This document shows positions 10,453 through 18,262 of a DNA stretch of 64,000 nucleotides, one piece after another. Positions within the stretch are counted from its first letter, which is position 1. The number at the start of each line of letters is the position of its first letter. A program made the position numbers and the translations under genes. The stretch is from JOPF133 sp052144935 (GTDB taxonomy: Bacteria; Acidobacteriota; Terriglobia; Bryobacterales; Bryobacteraceae): NCBI GenBank assembly GCA_052144935.1, contig JBKQPR010000268.1:1-64000 (forward strand), read 5' to 3'. Under the pieces are notes generated by a model. It was not told the DNA's origin. It saw only the letters and a list, made by a program, of their open reading frames with translations, and ran no database searches.

Positions 10453-10560
10453 CCGCTCTCTCACGTTCGCGGCTCGGAAATTCCCTTTACGGTCGCGGCG
10501 CGGAAACGACGTCGTCTCGGCTCGGAATGCTCGTACCGAGCCGCGAACGTAAGAGAGCGG
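10453..10560. repeat. Intergenic palindrome with 25-base inverted ends
   Basis: The left arm (10453-10477) starts CCGCTCTCTCACGTTCGCGG and the right arm (10536-10560) ends GAACGTAAGAGAGCGG. They are reverse complements at 24 of 25 positions. It is the best-preserved copy of the dispersed palindrome family and lies between the 12S carboxyltransferase gene and the OadG-like gene, inside the presumed operon. A transcript would form a long hairpin here. Confidence 0.85.
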
Positions 10561-10568
10561 TTGCTTCC

Positions 10569-12140
10569 TCATAACGGCATCAGCCCGTGCTTCTTGGCCG
10601 GACGCAGCTCGCGCTTGGTGTGCAGATACTCCAACGCCAGGGCTACGTGACGCCGGGTGAGCGACGGTTCGATGATCGCGTCCACTAATCTTCGGCCCGC
10701 CGCTACATAGGGGTTGGAAAAGACTTCGCGGTAGCGTTCGATCAGCTCCTTGCGCCGGGCCGCCTTATCTTCGGCCTCCTGGATCTCCTTGCGGAAGACA
10801 ATCTCGGCCGCGCCCTCGGCGCCCATCACGGCTACTTCCGCGGTGGGCCAGGCGAACACGCGGTCGGCGCCCAGATCCTTGCCGCACATCGCCAGGTAGG
10901 CGCCGCCGTAGCATTTCCGCAGGATCACGGTGATTTTCGGAACCGTAGCGGCGGAGTAGGCAAACAACATTTTGGCGCCGTGGCGGATGATGCCGCCGTG
11001 CTCCTGCTCGACGCCCGGCAGGAAGCCCGGCACATCCGCAAAGGTGACCAGCGCAATGCTGAAAGCGTTGCAGAAACGGATGAAGCGCGACGCCTTGTTG
11101 GAGGCGTCGATGTCCAGCACGCCGGCCTTGGCGTTGGGCTGGTTGGCGATCACCCCCACGGTGCGACCGGTGATGCGCGCGAAGCCCACCACGATATTGG
11201 GGGCAAAACCCGACTGCACCTCCAGGAAATCGCCCGCATCCACCACGCGGAGGATCACCTCCCGCACGTCGTAGCCGCGCTTGCCCTCGGGAGGCACTAC
11301 GCCGTCCAGCTCCGGATTCGCATCCACGTTGCGGTCGCCTTCCAGAATGGGCGGATCTTCCAGGTTGTTGTTGGGCAGAAACCCGAGCAGCTTCCGGCAG
11401 AGCGCCGCGGCGTGGCGGTCGTCCTCGGCGATGAAATGGATCACCCCGGAATGGACCATGTGGGCGTCCGGCCCGCCAAGCTGTTCGGCGGTGACGCTTT
11501 CGCCGGTGACCTGCTTGATGACCTGCGGACCGGTGATGAACATCTGGGCCTGGCGGGTCTGGATGATGAAATCGGTGAGCGCGGGACTGTAGGCTGCGCC
11601 GCCCGCGCAGGGGCCGCAAATCAGCGAGATCTGCGGCACCACGCCGGAAAGCATCACGTTGGTGTAGAACACCTTGCCGTATCCGGAGAGCGAGTCGATG
11701 CCTTCCTGCACGCGGGCCCCGCCGGAATCGTTGATGAAGACGAACGGCGATCCGGTTTTGAGCGACTGGCTCATGATCTCGGCGACCTTGATGGAATGGA
11801 CTTCGCCCGCCGAGCCGCCCGCCACCGTGAAATCCTGGCTGGCCAGGTGCACCAGGCGGCCGCCCACGGAGGCCGCGCCGGTGATTACGCCGTCGGCAGG
11901 CATGCTCCTTCCGGCCATGCCGAACAAGGTGGAGCGGTGCTCGGCGAACAGGCCGATCTCCTCGAAGCTTTCCGGATCCACCAGGGCGTCGATGCGCTCG
12001 CGCGCGGTCAACTTTCCCGCCTGGCGCTGCTTTTCGAGCTTGTCGGCGCCGCCTCCGAGCATCACTTCGGCGGTGCGCTTACGCAACTCCTCGATCTTGG
12101 CCTGCATGGTGATGTCTGGCATGTTTTCGATAGCTGGCAT
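10569..12140 (-). CDS. Acyl-CoA carboxyltransferase, 12S/beta subunit (methylmalonyl/propionyl-CoA)
   Basis: This 523-residue protein belongs to the crotonase-fold carboxyltransferase family. It shows GKLTARERIDALVDPESFEE near the N-terminus, the first oxyanion region FINDSGGARVQEGIDSLSGY, CGPCAGGAAYSPAL, and the second site DVPGFLPGVEQEHGGIIRHG with YGGAYLAMCGKD. It matches propionyl-CoA carboxylase beta and the 12S subunit of methylmalonyl-CoA carboxytransferase, which cannot be told apart by eye. The adjacent 5S-type gene and absent biotin carboxylase favour the transcarboxylase role. The start at 12140 gives MPAIENMPDITMQAKIEEL; an internal ATG at 12122 is possible. It ends 137 bases before the next gene, where the long palindrome lies. 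Confidence 0.93.
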   Translation of the reverse strand: MPAIENMPDITMQAKIEELRKRTAEVMLGGGADKLEKQRQAGKLTARERIDALVDPESFEEIGLFAEHRSTLFGMAGRSMPADGVITGAASVGGRLVHLASQDFTVAGGSAGEVHSIKVAEIMSQSLKTGSPFVFINDSGGARVQEGIDSLSGYGKVFYTNVMLSGVVPQISLICGPCAGGAAYSPALTDFIIQTRQAQMFITGPQVIKQVTGESVTAEQLGGPDAHMVHSGVIHFIAEDDRHAAALCRKLLGFLPNNNLEDPPILEGDRNVDANPELDGVVPPEGKRGYDVREVILRVVDAGDFLEVQSGFAPNIVVGFARITGRTVGVIANQPNAKAGVLDIDASNKASRFIRFCNAFSIALVTFADVPGFLPGVEQEHGGIIRHGAKMLFAYSAATVPKITVILRKCYGGAYLAMCGKDLGADRVFAWPTAEVAVMGAEGAAEIVFRKEIQEAEDKAARRKELIERYREVFSNPYVAAGRRLVDAIIEPSLTRRHVALALEYLHTKRELRPAKKHGLMPL

Positions 12141-12150
12141 GTGGGTCTCC

Positions 12151-13689
12151 TTATTCCGGCGATACCGTGACGCGATGGGTCTGGCCGTTCAGCTTGACGT
12201 TGTAGGTGATGGGCGTGCGCACGGGGCCTTTGCCATTGGCGGCGGCGCTTTCCGCGGGGGCAGGCCCGTGCGCGGGCGGTGTGGCCGCCGGGCCCAGAGG
12301 GCGCCCCTCCGCGGGGTCCTTTCCTAAATTCTTGGGACCCTGGTCGCGGGTGCCAAAGAACTTGGGGGCCACCTGCGGGAACATGGCATAGGTGAGCACG
12401 TCCTCGTCGGAGCCGTTACAGCCCTTCAGATCGAGTGCCGCCGAGCGCAATTGCTGCCACTCGGGCTTGAGCAGATCCGCGGGACGTCCATCGATGGGCT
12501 GCTTGCCGGTCTGTTTGGAAGCCTGCTCGATCAGCCGCCGGTCGCGCCGTCCGATGGTTTCGCCGTAGTAGCCGAGCATCAGATCGGCAAATTCGCCGGT
12601 CATCACCTTGTAGCGGCCCATCATCACGTTGAAGACCGCCTGGGTGCCCACGATCTGGCTGGAAGGCGTCACCAGGGGCGGGTATCCGGCGTCCTGGCGC
12701 ACCTTGGGGACCTCGAGCAGGACCTCTTGCAGCTTGTCCCCCGCGCCCTGCTGCTTCAACTGGCTCTCCATGTTGGAGATCATCCCGCCGGGAATCTGGC
12801 TGTCGAAGATCTCCGTTTCGACGCCCGTGATATTGGAGAGAAACTCCTTGTAGCGCGGCCGGATCTGGTTGAAATAGTGCTTCAGATTGAGCAGGCACTG
12901 CTTGTCGAGGTGCGTGGTGAAGCCGGTGCCCTCCAGCATCTCGACCAGGCTCTCGGTGGGATTGTGGCCGGGGCCCAGGCTGAGCGAGCTGATGGCGGTA
13001 TCCACGCAATCGGCTCCGGCTTCGATGGCCTTCATAAGGCTCACCATGGTGACGCCGGTGGTGGCGTGTACATGAACGTGCACGCGCACATCCTGCCCGC
13101 AGGTTTCCTTGATGCCCTTGACGATCTCGAAAGCCGGTTGGGGCTTGAGCAGGGCCGCCATGTCCTTGATGCAGATGGAGTCGCAGCCCAGGTCGAGCAG
13201 GCGCTCGGCCATTTCCACGAAAAGGGTGGTGGTGTGGAGAGGGCTGACGGTGTAGCAGATGGTGCCCTGGGCGTGCTTCCCGGTGCGGCGGACGGCGGCC
13301 ACCGAGCGGCGCAGGTTGCGAATGTCGTTGAGGGCGTCGAAGACGCGGAACACGTCCATGCCGTTTTCGGCCGATTTTTCGACGAAGCGGTCGACCACGC
13401 CGTCCTCGTAGTGGCGGTAGCCGAGCAGGTTCTGGCCGCGCAGGAGCATCTGCAGGCGGGTATTGGGCATCAGCTTGCGAAAGGTGCGCAGGCGCTCCCA
13501 GGGATCTTCGTTGAGGAAGCGGATGCAAGCGTCGAAGGTGGCCCCGCCCCAGCACTCCACCGACCAGTAGCCCGCGCGATCCAGATCGGCGCAAGCGGGC
13601 GTCATATCTTCCAGCGCCATGCGGGTGGCCATCAGGCTCTGATGGGCGTCCCGCAGGATCAGTTCGGTGAGATCAATCGTTTTGGGCAT
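12151..13689 (-). CDS. Pyruvate/oxaloacetate carboxyltransferase, 5S subunit type
   Basis: This 512-residue TIM-barrel enzyme starts with TELILRDAHQSLMATRM, containing the D14/H16 metal-site pattern. It has the carbamylatable lysine K175 in SICIKDMAALLKP and the metal histidines in VHVHVHATTG (about 204-208). A C-terminal conserved domain follows (EIFDSQIPGGMISNMESQL to FGTRDQGPKNLG). It belongs to the family of pyruvate carboxylase B, oxaloacetate decarboxylase alpha and transcarboxylase 5S subunits. The protein stops after a short strand (NVKLNGQTHRVTVSPE) without a biotinyl domain, and the separate carrier at 9698-10084 supplies that. With the 12S gene 10 bases downstream, the pair would move CO2 between methylmalonyl-CoA and pyruvate. 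Confidence 0.92.
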   Translation of the reverse strand: MPKTIDLTELILRDAHQSLMATRMALEDMTPACADLDRAGYWSVECWGGATFDACIRFLNEDPWERLRTFRKLMPNTRLQMLLRGQNLLGYRHYEDGVVDRFVEKSAENGMDVFRVFDALNDIRNLRRSVAAVRRTGKHAQGTICYTVSPLHTTTLFVEMAERLLDLGCDSICIKDMAALLKPQPAFEIVKGIKETCGQDVRVHVHVHATTGVTMVSLMKAIEAGADCVDTAISSLSLGPGHNPTESLVEMLEGTGFTTHLDKQCLLNLKHYFNQIRPRYKEFLSNITGVETEIFDSQIPGGMISNMESQLKQQGAGDKLQEVLLEVPKVRQDAGYPPLVTPSSQIVGTQAVFNVMMGRYKVMTGEFADLMLGYYGETIGRRDRRLIEQASKQTGKQPIDGRPADLLKPEWQQLRSAALDLKGCNGSDEDVLTYAMFPQVAPKFFGTRDQGPKNLGKDPAEGRPLGPAATPPAHGPAPAESAAANGKGPVRTPITYNVKLNGQTHRVTVSPE

Positions 13690-13743
13690 AATTCCTCTGT
13701 CGATCAGGCTCGCGGACGGCTTCCCTGCCTCGACCCTTACTCA

Positions 13744-14155
13744 TCGGCCGGATTTGACGGAACGAAGCCAATTGGTACCTAACCATAACAAAATAAAGCA
13801 GATACGTTCTGCCACACGAAGCTCTTTTCGGCCGCCCTCCAATGGCATGATTTCACGCCGGCCAGCGCCGGCTGGGTCCAGGGCACCCCGCGATTGGCTG
13901 CCCCACAAGAGCGTCTCGCCAGCCGCCCATGAATCGCTCGCCGGTCGATCGGGCCGCCGGTCGGCCGGATTTTGACGGAACGAAGCCAATTGGCACCTAA
14001 CCAAAACAAAATCAGGCAGATGCAGTCTGGCAAACGAAACCGATAGGCCGCCCCGGAGGGCAGGGCGTCGCGCCGGCCAGCGCTTGGCTGAGTCCAGGGG
14101 CACCCCGGGATTGGCTGCCCCAGATGAGCGTGCTCGGTGGCCAGCCATGAGTCGC
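13744..14155. repeat. 217-base tandem duplication upstream of the carboxyltransferase block
   Basis: Copy 1 (13744-13960) and copy 2 (13961 to about 14155) both start TCGGCCGGAT. Both then carry TTGACGGAACGAAGCCAATT, ACCTAACC, a GCCGGCCAGCGC block, GATTGGCTGCCCCA and an ATGA(A/G)TCGC segment. They differ at scattered positions and small indels, so the duplication is not recent. No gene is supported in the 466 bases between the 5S gene and rex. The GGCTGCCCCA word recurs at 271-280 upstream of purS. Confidence 0.8.
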
Positions 14156-14878
14156 CTACCATGTGCAGGCGTCCAGGAGCACGACGGCGCTCTCGACTGG
14201 CGCACAAACCTCGGCGGCGGCCTTCCGTTCCGCGATCATGCGCTTTTCCAGCTTGAAGGTGAGGGAGGCCAACGAATCGTAAAGATCCTCATTGCGCACC
14301 ACCACAAAGTCCGGAACGCGCAAGTGCGCCGGGGCAAAGTTCCAGATCGCCCGGATGCCTCCAGCCACCATCAGATCGGCGGTGGCCTGCGCCGCTCCGG
14401 CGGGCGTGGCGATGACTCCCAGATGAATGTGTCCGCCGAGGGCGAAGGAAGGCAGCTTATCAGGAAAAAAAACCTGTTTCCCATGGATGGTTCGGCCGAC
14501 CTTTTGGGGGTCGTTGTCGAAAACCGCAACAATGTCCATACCAAGCTGCCGGAACTTCCGATACCCCAGCAGAGCGCATCCCAGGCTGCCGGCGCCGGCA
14601 AGGACGGCCTCCTTGGTATTGTTCCAGCCCAGGAAATCCTCTATCCAGCGTATCAGGACCGCGAGTGGGTAGCCCACCTTGGGCTTACCGGCAATGCCGG
14701 TGGCTTCGATGTCCTTGCGGACCTGGGAAGGGTCCAGCTTGAGCACGCGGGCGATTCCGCTGGAGGAAACCGTGGGAGTTCCGGCGAGCAGCATTTCCTG
14801 GAGCACCTTGTGATAGGAGGCAAGGCGGCGGAGGCTGGCGTCGGAGATATTGCGGGGGGCTTGGGCGGGCGAACCCAT
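14156..14878 (-). CDS. rex: Redox-sensing transcriptional repressor Rex
   Basis: This 240-residue protein has an N-terminal winged helix (SDASLRRLASYHKVLQEML through the recognition segment DPSQVRKDIEATGIAGKPKVGY). A Rossmann domain follows with the NADH-binding GAGSLG at residues 95-100, AVFDNDPQKVG as the second-strand acidic end, and a domain-swapping C-terminal helix. Rex senses the NADH/NAD+ ratio and releases DNA when NADH is high, controlling fermentation and respiration genes. It lies directly upstream of the methylmalonyl-CoA/transcarboxylase block on the same strand, a plausible regulatory target. A 20-base palindrome 15 bases before the start codon is a candidate autoregulatory operator. 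Confidence 0.95.
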   Translation of the reverse strand: MGSPAQAPRNISDASLRRLASYHKVLQEMLLAGTPTVSSSGIARVLKLDPSQVRKDIEATGIAGKPKVGYPLAVLIRWIEDFLGWNNTKEAVLAGAGSLGCALLGYRKFRQLGMDIVAVFDNDPQKVGRTIHGKQVFFPDKLPSFALGGHIHLGVIATPAGAAQATADLMVAGGIRAIWNFAPAHLRVPDFVVVRNEDLYDSLASLTFKLEKRMIAERKAAAEVCAPVESAVVLLDACTW

Positions 14879-14892
14879 ATTGGGAAATCCTT

Positions 14893-14912
14893 ATCGAGAA
14901 AATCTTCTCGAT
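14893..14912. promoter_or_regulatory. Candidate Rex operator upstream of rex
   Basis: ATCGAGAA, four bases, TTCTCGAT: a perfect palindrome with 8-base arms and a 4-base spacer. It ends 15 bases from the rex ATG. Known Rex sites have the same geometry (for example TTGTGAAnnnnTTCACAA) and share the GAA/TTC centre. The outer bases here differ, as would be expected between phyla. Function is inferred. Confidence 0.5.
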
Positions 14913-15041
14913 TTAGTTGTACCATTTCTTAGTTTCAGATGTCAAATGGTGAAATCTCATAATTGCGGGCCGGCCTGGGAGGCAGTGTCCGCGCGGCAAC
15001 ACCGGAATCTGCCGAAAGAGTGGCGAAGATGAGCGATGGAT

Positions 15042-15061
15042 CTCAAGAAAGTTTTCTCGAT
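15042..15061. promoter_or_regulatory. Second, imperfect Rex-like palindrome
   Basis: CTCAAGAA, four bases, TTCTCGAT. The right arm is identical to that of the site at 14893-14912 and the left arm matches 6 of 8 positions. It lies 149 bases from the first site, between divergent rex and the antitoxin-like gene. A second site suggests cooperative binding, but a decayed duplication is also possible. Confidence 0.35.
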
Positions 15062-15131
15062 ATGGGAGGGAATGCTCTTCCCCGCCAAGGCCGCCCTGAC
15101 TTATCCCGTAAATATGGGAAGGTGGCGGTGG

Positions 15132-15431
15132 ATGAAGACGACTCTTGAGATTCCCGACGCGCTCTTCCGGCGGGCAAAGTCCGCCGCAGCCGAGCAGGGG
15201 ATTCCACTGCGAGAACTGATATCCGAGGCGCTTGTCGAGAAGTTACGTGCCCGGCCCGGTGCGGCCAAACCTTGGATGAAGACGTTCGGCAAACTGCGTG
15301 GCCTGCGGAAGGAGACGGCGCGAATCAATCGCATCATTGAGGCGGAGTTTGGCCAGATCGAGCCTGAGGATTGGCAGCGATCCTGGACACGAACGGGCTC
15401 TCCGCCGTGGCGGACGGAGACGAGCAAGTAG
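15132..15431 (+). CDS. VapB-type ribbon-helix-helix antitoxin
   Basis: This 99-residue protein starts MKTTLEIPDALFRRAKSAAA, a ribbon-helix-helix opening strand followed by a helix, then EQGIPLRELISEALVEKL. The C-terminal half (MKTFGKLRGLRKETARINRI) is the usual toxin-wrapping tail. The ATG at 15132 was chosen because it starts the conserved strand. The gene overlaps the start of a PIN-domain toxin frame by about 60 bases, the common antitoxin-toxin arrangement. Such antitoxins repress their own promoter together with the toxin. The partner is frame-broken, so this may be an orphan. Confidence 0.75.
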   Translation: MKTTLEIPDALFRRAKSAAAEQGIPLRELISEALVEKLRARPGAAKPWMKTFGKLRGLRKETARINRIIEAEFGQIEPEDWQRSWTRTGSPPWRTETSK

Positions 15432-15754
15432 CGTTGCTCCTTCAGCAGTGCTGCCGAGGTCGCCGTCCCGGTAATTGTGTCAGGCGAGTACAGGTATAAC
15501 ATCCGGCAGTCGCGGCACCGGGCGCGATACGAGCGATGGCTGAGGGGAGTAATCGCGACATGCCGGGTGCTCGCGGTGGATGAGGCAACGGCCGAGCACT
15601 ACGCGGATGTTCGCGACGAGTTGAAACGTAAGGGCGCCCGATACCTGTGAATGACCTCCGGATCGCGGCGTTGGTTCGGCAGCACGCATTACCGCTACTC
15701 AGCCGGGACCAGCACTTCGATTTTGTACCGAAGTCGAGACGCGTTGGCTGGTAG
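15371..15754 (+). pseudogene. VapC-like PIN-domain toxin, broken by two compensating frameshifts
   Basis: Frame 1 starts with a TTG at 15371 and reads ILDTNGLSAVADGDEQVALL until a stop at 15497. The homologous sequence continues in a second frame as EVAVPVIVSGEYRYNIRQSR and onward to a TGA at 15648. It then returns to the first frame as IPVNDLRIAALVRQHALPLL, ending SRDQHFDFVPKSRRVGW before TAG at 15754. Joined, these pieces give every PIN acidic position: the D of LDTN, the E of GEYRY, the D of VNDL and the D of SRDQHFD. VapC toxins are Mg-dependent RNases, often against tRNA or rRNA. As written the gene cannot make a full protein. Sequencing error cannot be excluded. Confidence 0.75.
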
Positions 15755-16073
15755 AAGGCCGGCGGCCTGGAGTTCACGGCGGCATCCCGCCCTGACCGGG
15801 AAGCGTGGCTCGGGAGACGACCGGACACTGGACAGCGGTGACTTGCGAGCGTTGCCGTGACGGCCGCGGAAAAAATGCCGGCGCCGGTTATCTCAGCGGA
15901 ACGATAGTGGGGGCGACGTTGGAGGAGCGCAACAGTACGCCGGGTATCACCCCGGCAGTGAAGTCAAGGGGGAACAGTCAGAGTCGGAACCCGCAAGTAG
16001 TTCTTGCGGGTCCCGGTGTTCCGGTTCTTTTTTGTGCCCCCGTTCGGCTTCGGCGAGCCGTTGACCCAGGGAC
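15755..16073. other. Gene-free interval with one hairpin
   Basis: No coding region is supported. A 9-base stem (ACCCGCAAG at 15989-15997, CTTGCGGGT at 16003-16011) with a 5-base loop is present. A T-run begins only about 15 bases after it on the plus strand, so it is a weak terminator candidate for the antitoxin/toxin transcript. Confidence 0.4.
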
Positions 16074-16667
16074 CTATTCGCCGGTATTGGCAACCAGCGT
16101 CGCATTCGATTTCTGCGCTGGCGTACACGGAATTTTGCAGTCGATGACAATGACCCCACCGCTCCCTCCAAAGACGGCGGCCGTCGAGCTCGCCGAGGCA
16201 TCGCCCCATGGTTGCCCAAGCACAGCCAAAAACGTCAAGGGCAGCTTTTGCGATACCGTGGCACTGATCCAGTAGGACGGGGAGGTTCCCGAAATCGGCG
16301 GAGCCGTCGTGTTCGCTGCGATCGTAACGGTCTGGGATCCGCCGTGCGCGCCGTTGGTAAACCCGTTCCGCCGGGCGTGTAAACAGGCGGCCTGAATCGG
16401 GTTACCCGGCGTGTTCAGAGTAGCGGGACAGGCGGTGGCCGGCTGGCAGGTGACCCCATCGCCGCAAGTGAAGTTGGATGCGATTTTTGCCGCCATAATA
16501 CCGGCTATGGCGGCGCGTTGCGCAGCGTTCTGCGCGGCCTCCCTTTGCAGACAGGCCCATCCGGCACCCACCCCCAACCCGATCATTCCCAGCAAGGGAA
16601 CCAAGGAGAGCATGGCGAAGGGGGCCACGTGCCCGCGCTGGCTGGCTTTCGATTTATCCTTCTCCAT
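16074..16667 (-). CDS. TadG/TadE-like pilus-assembly membrane protein
   Basis: The product has 197 residues from the ATG at 16667; a further upstream ATG at 16724 only adds an arginine/threonine-rich stretch. The N-terminus MEKDKSKASQRGHVAPFAML continues into one hydrophobic segment (LSLVPLLGMIGLGVGAGWACL) and then QREAAQNAAQRAALAG-like helix, the usual TadE/TadG 'pseudopilin-like' start. The rest is a cysteine-containing, Thr/Ser/Ala-rich extracytoplasmic domain. Such proteins act in Flp pilus assembly or as surface-exposed minor components. No other tad genes lie near, so the role here is unclear. Confidence 0.65.
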   Translation of the reverse strand: MEKDKSKASQRGHVAPFAMLSLVPLLGMIGLGVGAGWACLQREAAQNAAQRAAIAGIMAAKIASNFTCGDGVTCQPATACPATLNTPGNPIQAACLHARRNGFTNGAHGGSQTVTIAANTTAPPISGTSPSYWISATVSQKLPLTFLAVLGQPWGDASASSTAAVFGGSGGVIVIDCKIPCTPAQKSNATLVANTGE

Positions 16668-17140
16668 AACGCCAATAGTACCGGCACGACGGGCCATAGG
16701 AACAGTACGGTTAGTAACGGTCAAGGTACCTTAGGCCGGCGCCACCGGCGCGGCCCGGCAGGGTGTTCTGCTGCCTCCCAGGCAGGGATCTGGCAACTGT
16801 AGCGGTCGTCGCGCCGCGCTGGGCGTCTGAGCCATGATCGGCGCCTTCATCGCGCCGGTGCCGCGGGCGGTGGCGCGCGCCGGACCGGATCATGATGCGC
16901 ATTCCGGGCTTCGGGAAGAAACTCATCGTCCAACTGCATCCGCGCTCCCGGCGCCGAAGGGACAGTGGAGGGAACACGAGCGCGTCCTGAAACGCCCGTC
17001 GGGCGGCGCGGCAGGGGCGTGGAACTCCGGCAATCCGGTCAAAATCCGCGATGCGATACCGCCGCGTGTGCGCCGCCGGGGTTCGCGGACGCCGATCCAT
17101 GGGTCTATCCGGGGGTCTATCCTATCGGATGGGAGGTTCT
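16668..17140. other. Gene-free interval before the Gfo/Idh/MocA gene
   Basis: About 470 bases, GC-rich, with overlapping short open frames on both strands and none with recognisable composition or start signals. A GGGAGG Shine-Dalgarno-like sequence at 17130-17135 belongs to the next gene. No clear promoter was identified. Confidence 0.5.
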
Positions 17141-18262
17141 ATGAAGCCTGAGATGACCAGGCGCGACCTGGTGAGGGCGGCCACCCTGTTGCCGCTGGCC
17201 GTGGCGCGGGGAACGGCGGCGAACTCCGCGGTTACGGTCGGATTGATCGGTTCGGGCGGCCGCGGGACGTTCGACGCCGGCCTGCTGGTGAACCATATTC
17301 CGGATGCGCGGCTGGTGGCCCTCTGTGACATCTTCGACGACCGCATCGAACAGGCCAGGAAGAAGATCCCGCTGAAGGATCCCAAAGTGTACAAGGACTA
17401 CCACGAGCTGCTGGCCAGCGACGTGGATGCAGTGATCATCGCGACGCCGGTATTTCTTCACCCGGAACATTTCGAAGCCGCCGTCAAAGCCGGCAAGAAC
17501 ATTTACATCGAGAAACCGGCCGGCCTGGACGTAGCGGGCTGCAAGCGGGTGATTCGCGCCGCCGACTCCGCCGATAGAAAGCTGAATATCGTTTTCGGCT
17601 TTCAACAGCGCTACGGGCAGGGTTACCAGAAGGCGCGCAAGATGGTCTCGGACGGCGCCATCGGAACGATTCAGATGGCGCACGCGCACTGGATCAAGGG
17701 GGCCTACAGTGAGACGCCGCTCGCGGCCCCGCGGAATTTTGAAGAGAAGATGCGCCAGTGGACCGTCTGGCGTGATTGGTTCGGCGACATCATCGTGGAG
17801 ACCTATTGCCACGGCGTCGACGTCCTGAACTGGTTCCTGGACGGGCGCCCCTCGAAGGCCTACGGCACGGGCGGCCGCACCGTCGAAAAACGGGGGGACA
17901 TCTCGGATCACTGTGACGTGACCTTCACCTACACGGACAATGTGCAGGCGGTGTTGACGGGATCGCAGATCGCCCCACCGCTGTTTCGTTCCGTGAACGA
18001 GCAATTCTACGGATCGAAGGGCGTGATCGAGACGGCCCGGGAGTACTGGACGCACTACCGCGCGAAGAACGATACGGTGACGGAAAAATCGCCGCGCGAG
18101 ATCACCATCGATTCGCTCGAAACTTTCATCCACAACATTCAGAATGGGACGCCGGAGAACACCGGGGTGCGGTCGGCCGAGAGCACGCTCACCGCCATCA
18201 TGGGCCGCATGGCGATCGACCAGAAGCGCGAGATTACATGGGAGGAGGTCATGAAATCGTGA
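17141..18262 (+). CDS. Gfo/Idh/MocA-family oxidoreductase, Tat-type signal
   Basis: The product has 373 residues from the ATG at 17141, 5 bases after GGGAGG. The N-terminus has TRRDLVRAATLLPLAVARGT, a twin-arginine export signal. The Rossmann motif VGLIGSGGRGTFDAGLL follows, then the family lysine in EKPAGLDV. The catalytic-domain segment WFGDIIVETYCHGVDVLNWF ends in a conserved histidine and aspartate. These enzymes oxidise or epimerise sugars with tightly bound NAD(P). Export points to periplasmic carbohydrate modification. It overlaps a DUF1080 gene by 4 bases (GTGA), a pairing common in Acidobacteriota and Planctomycetota that suggests glycan degradation via 3-keto sugars. Confidence 0.9.
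   Translation: MKPEMTRRDLVRAATLLPLAVARGTAANSAVTVGLIGSGGRGTFDAGLLVNHIPDARLVALCDIFDDRIEQARKKIPLKDPKVYKDYHELLASDVDAVIIATPVFLHPEHFEAAVKAGKNIYIEKPAGLDVAGCKRVIRAADSADRKLNIVFGFQQRYGQGYQKARKMVSDGAIGTIQMAHAHWIKGAYSETPLAAPRNFEEKMRQWTVWRDWFGDIIVETYCHGVDVLNWFLDGRPSKAYGTGGRTVEKRGDISDHCDVTFTYTDNVQAVLTGSQIAPPLFRSVNEQFYGSKGVIETAREYWTHYRAKNDTVTEKSPREITIDSLETFIHNIQNGTPENTGVRSAESTLTAIMGRMAIDQKREITWEEVMKS

Noticed and set aside
15989..16011. Intrinsic terminator
   Set aside because: The hairpin is real, but the T-run starts about 15 bases after it, too far for a standard terminator; kept only as a hairpin.
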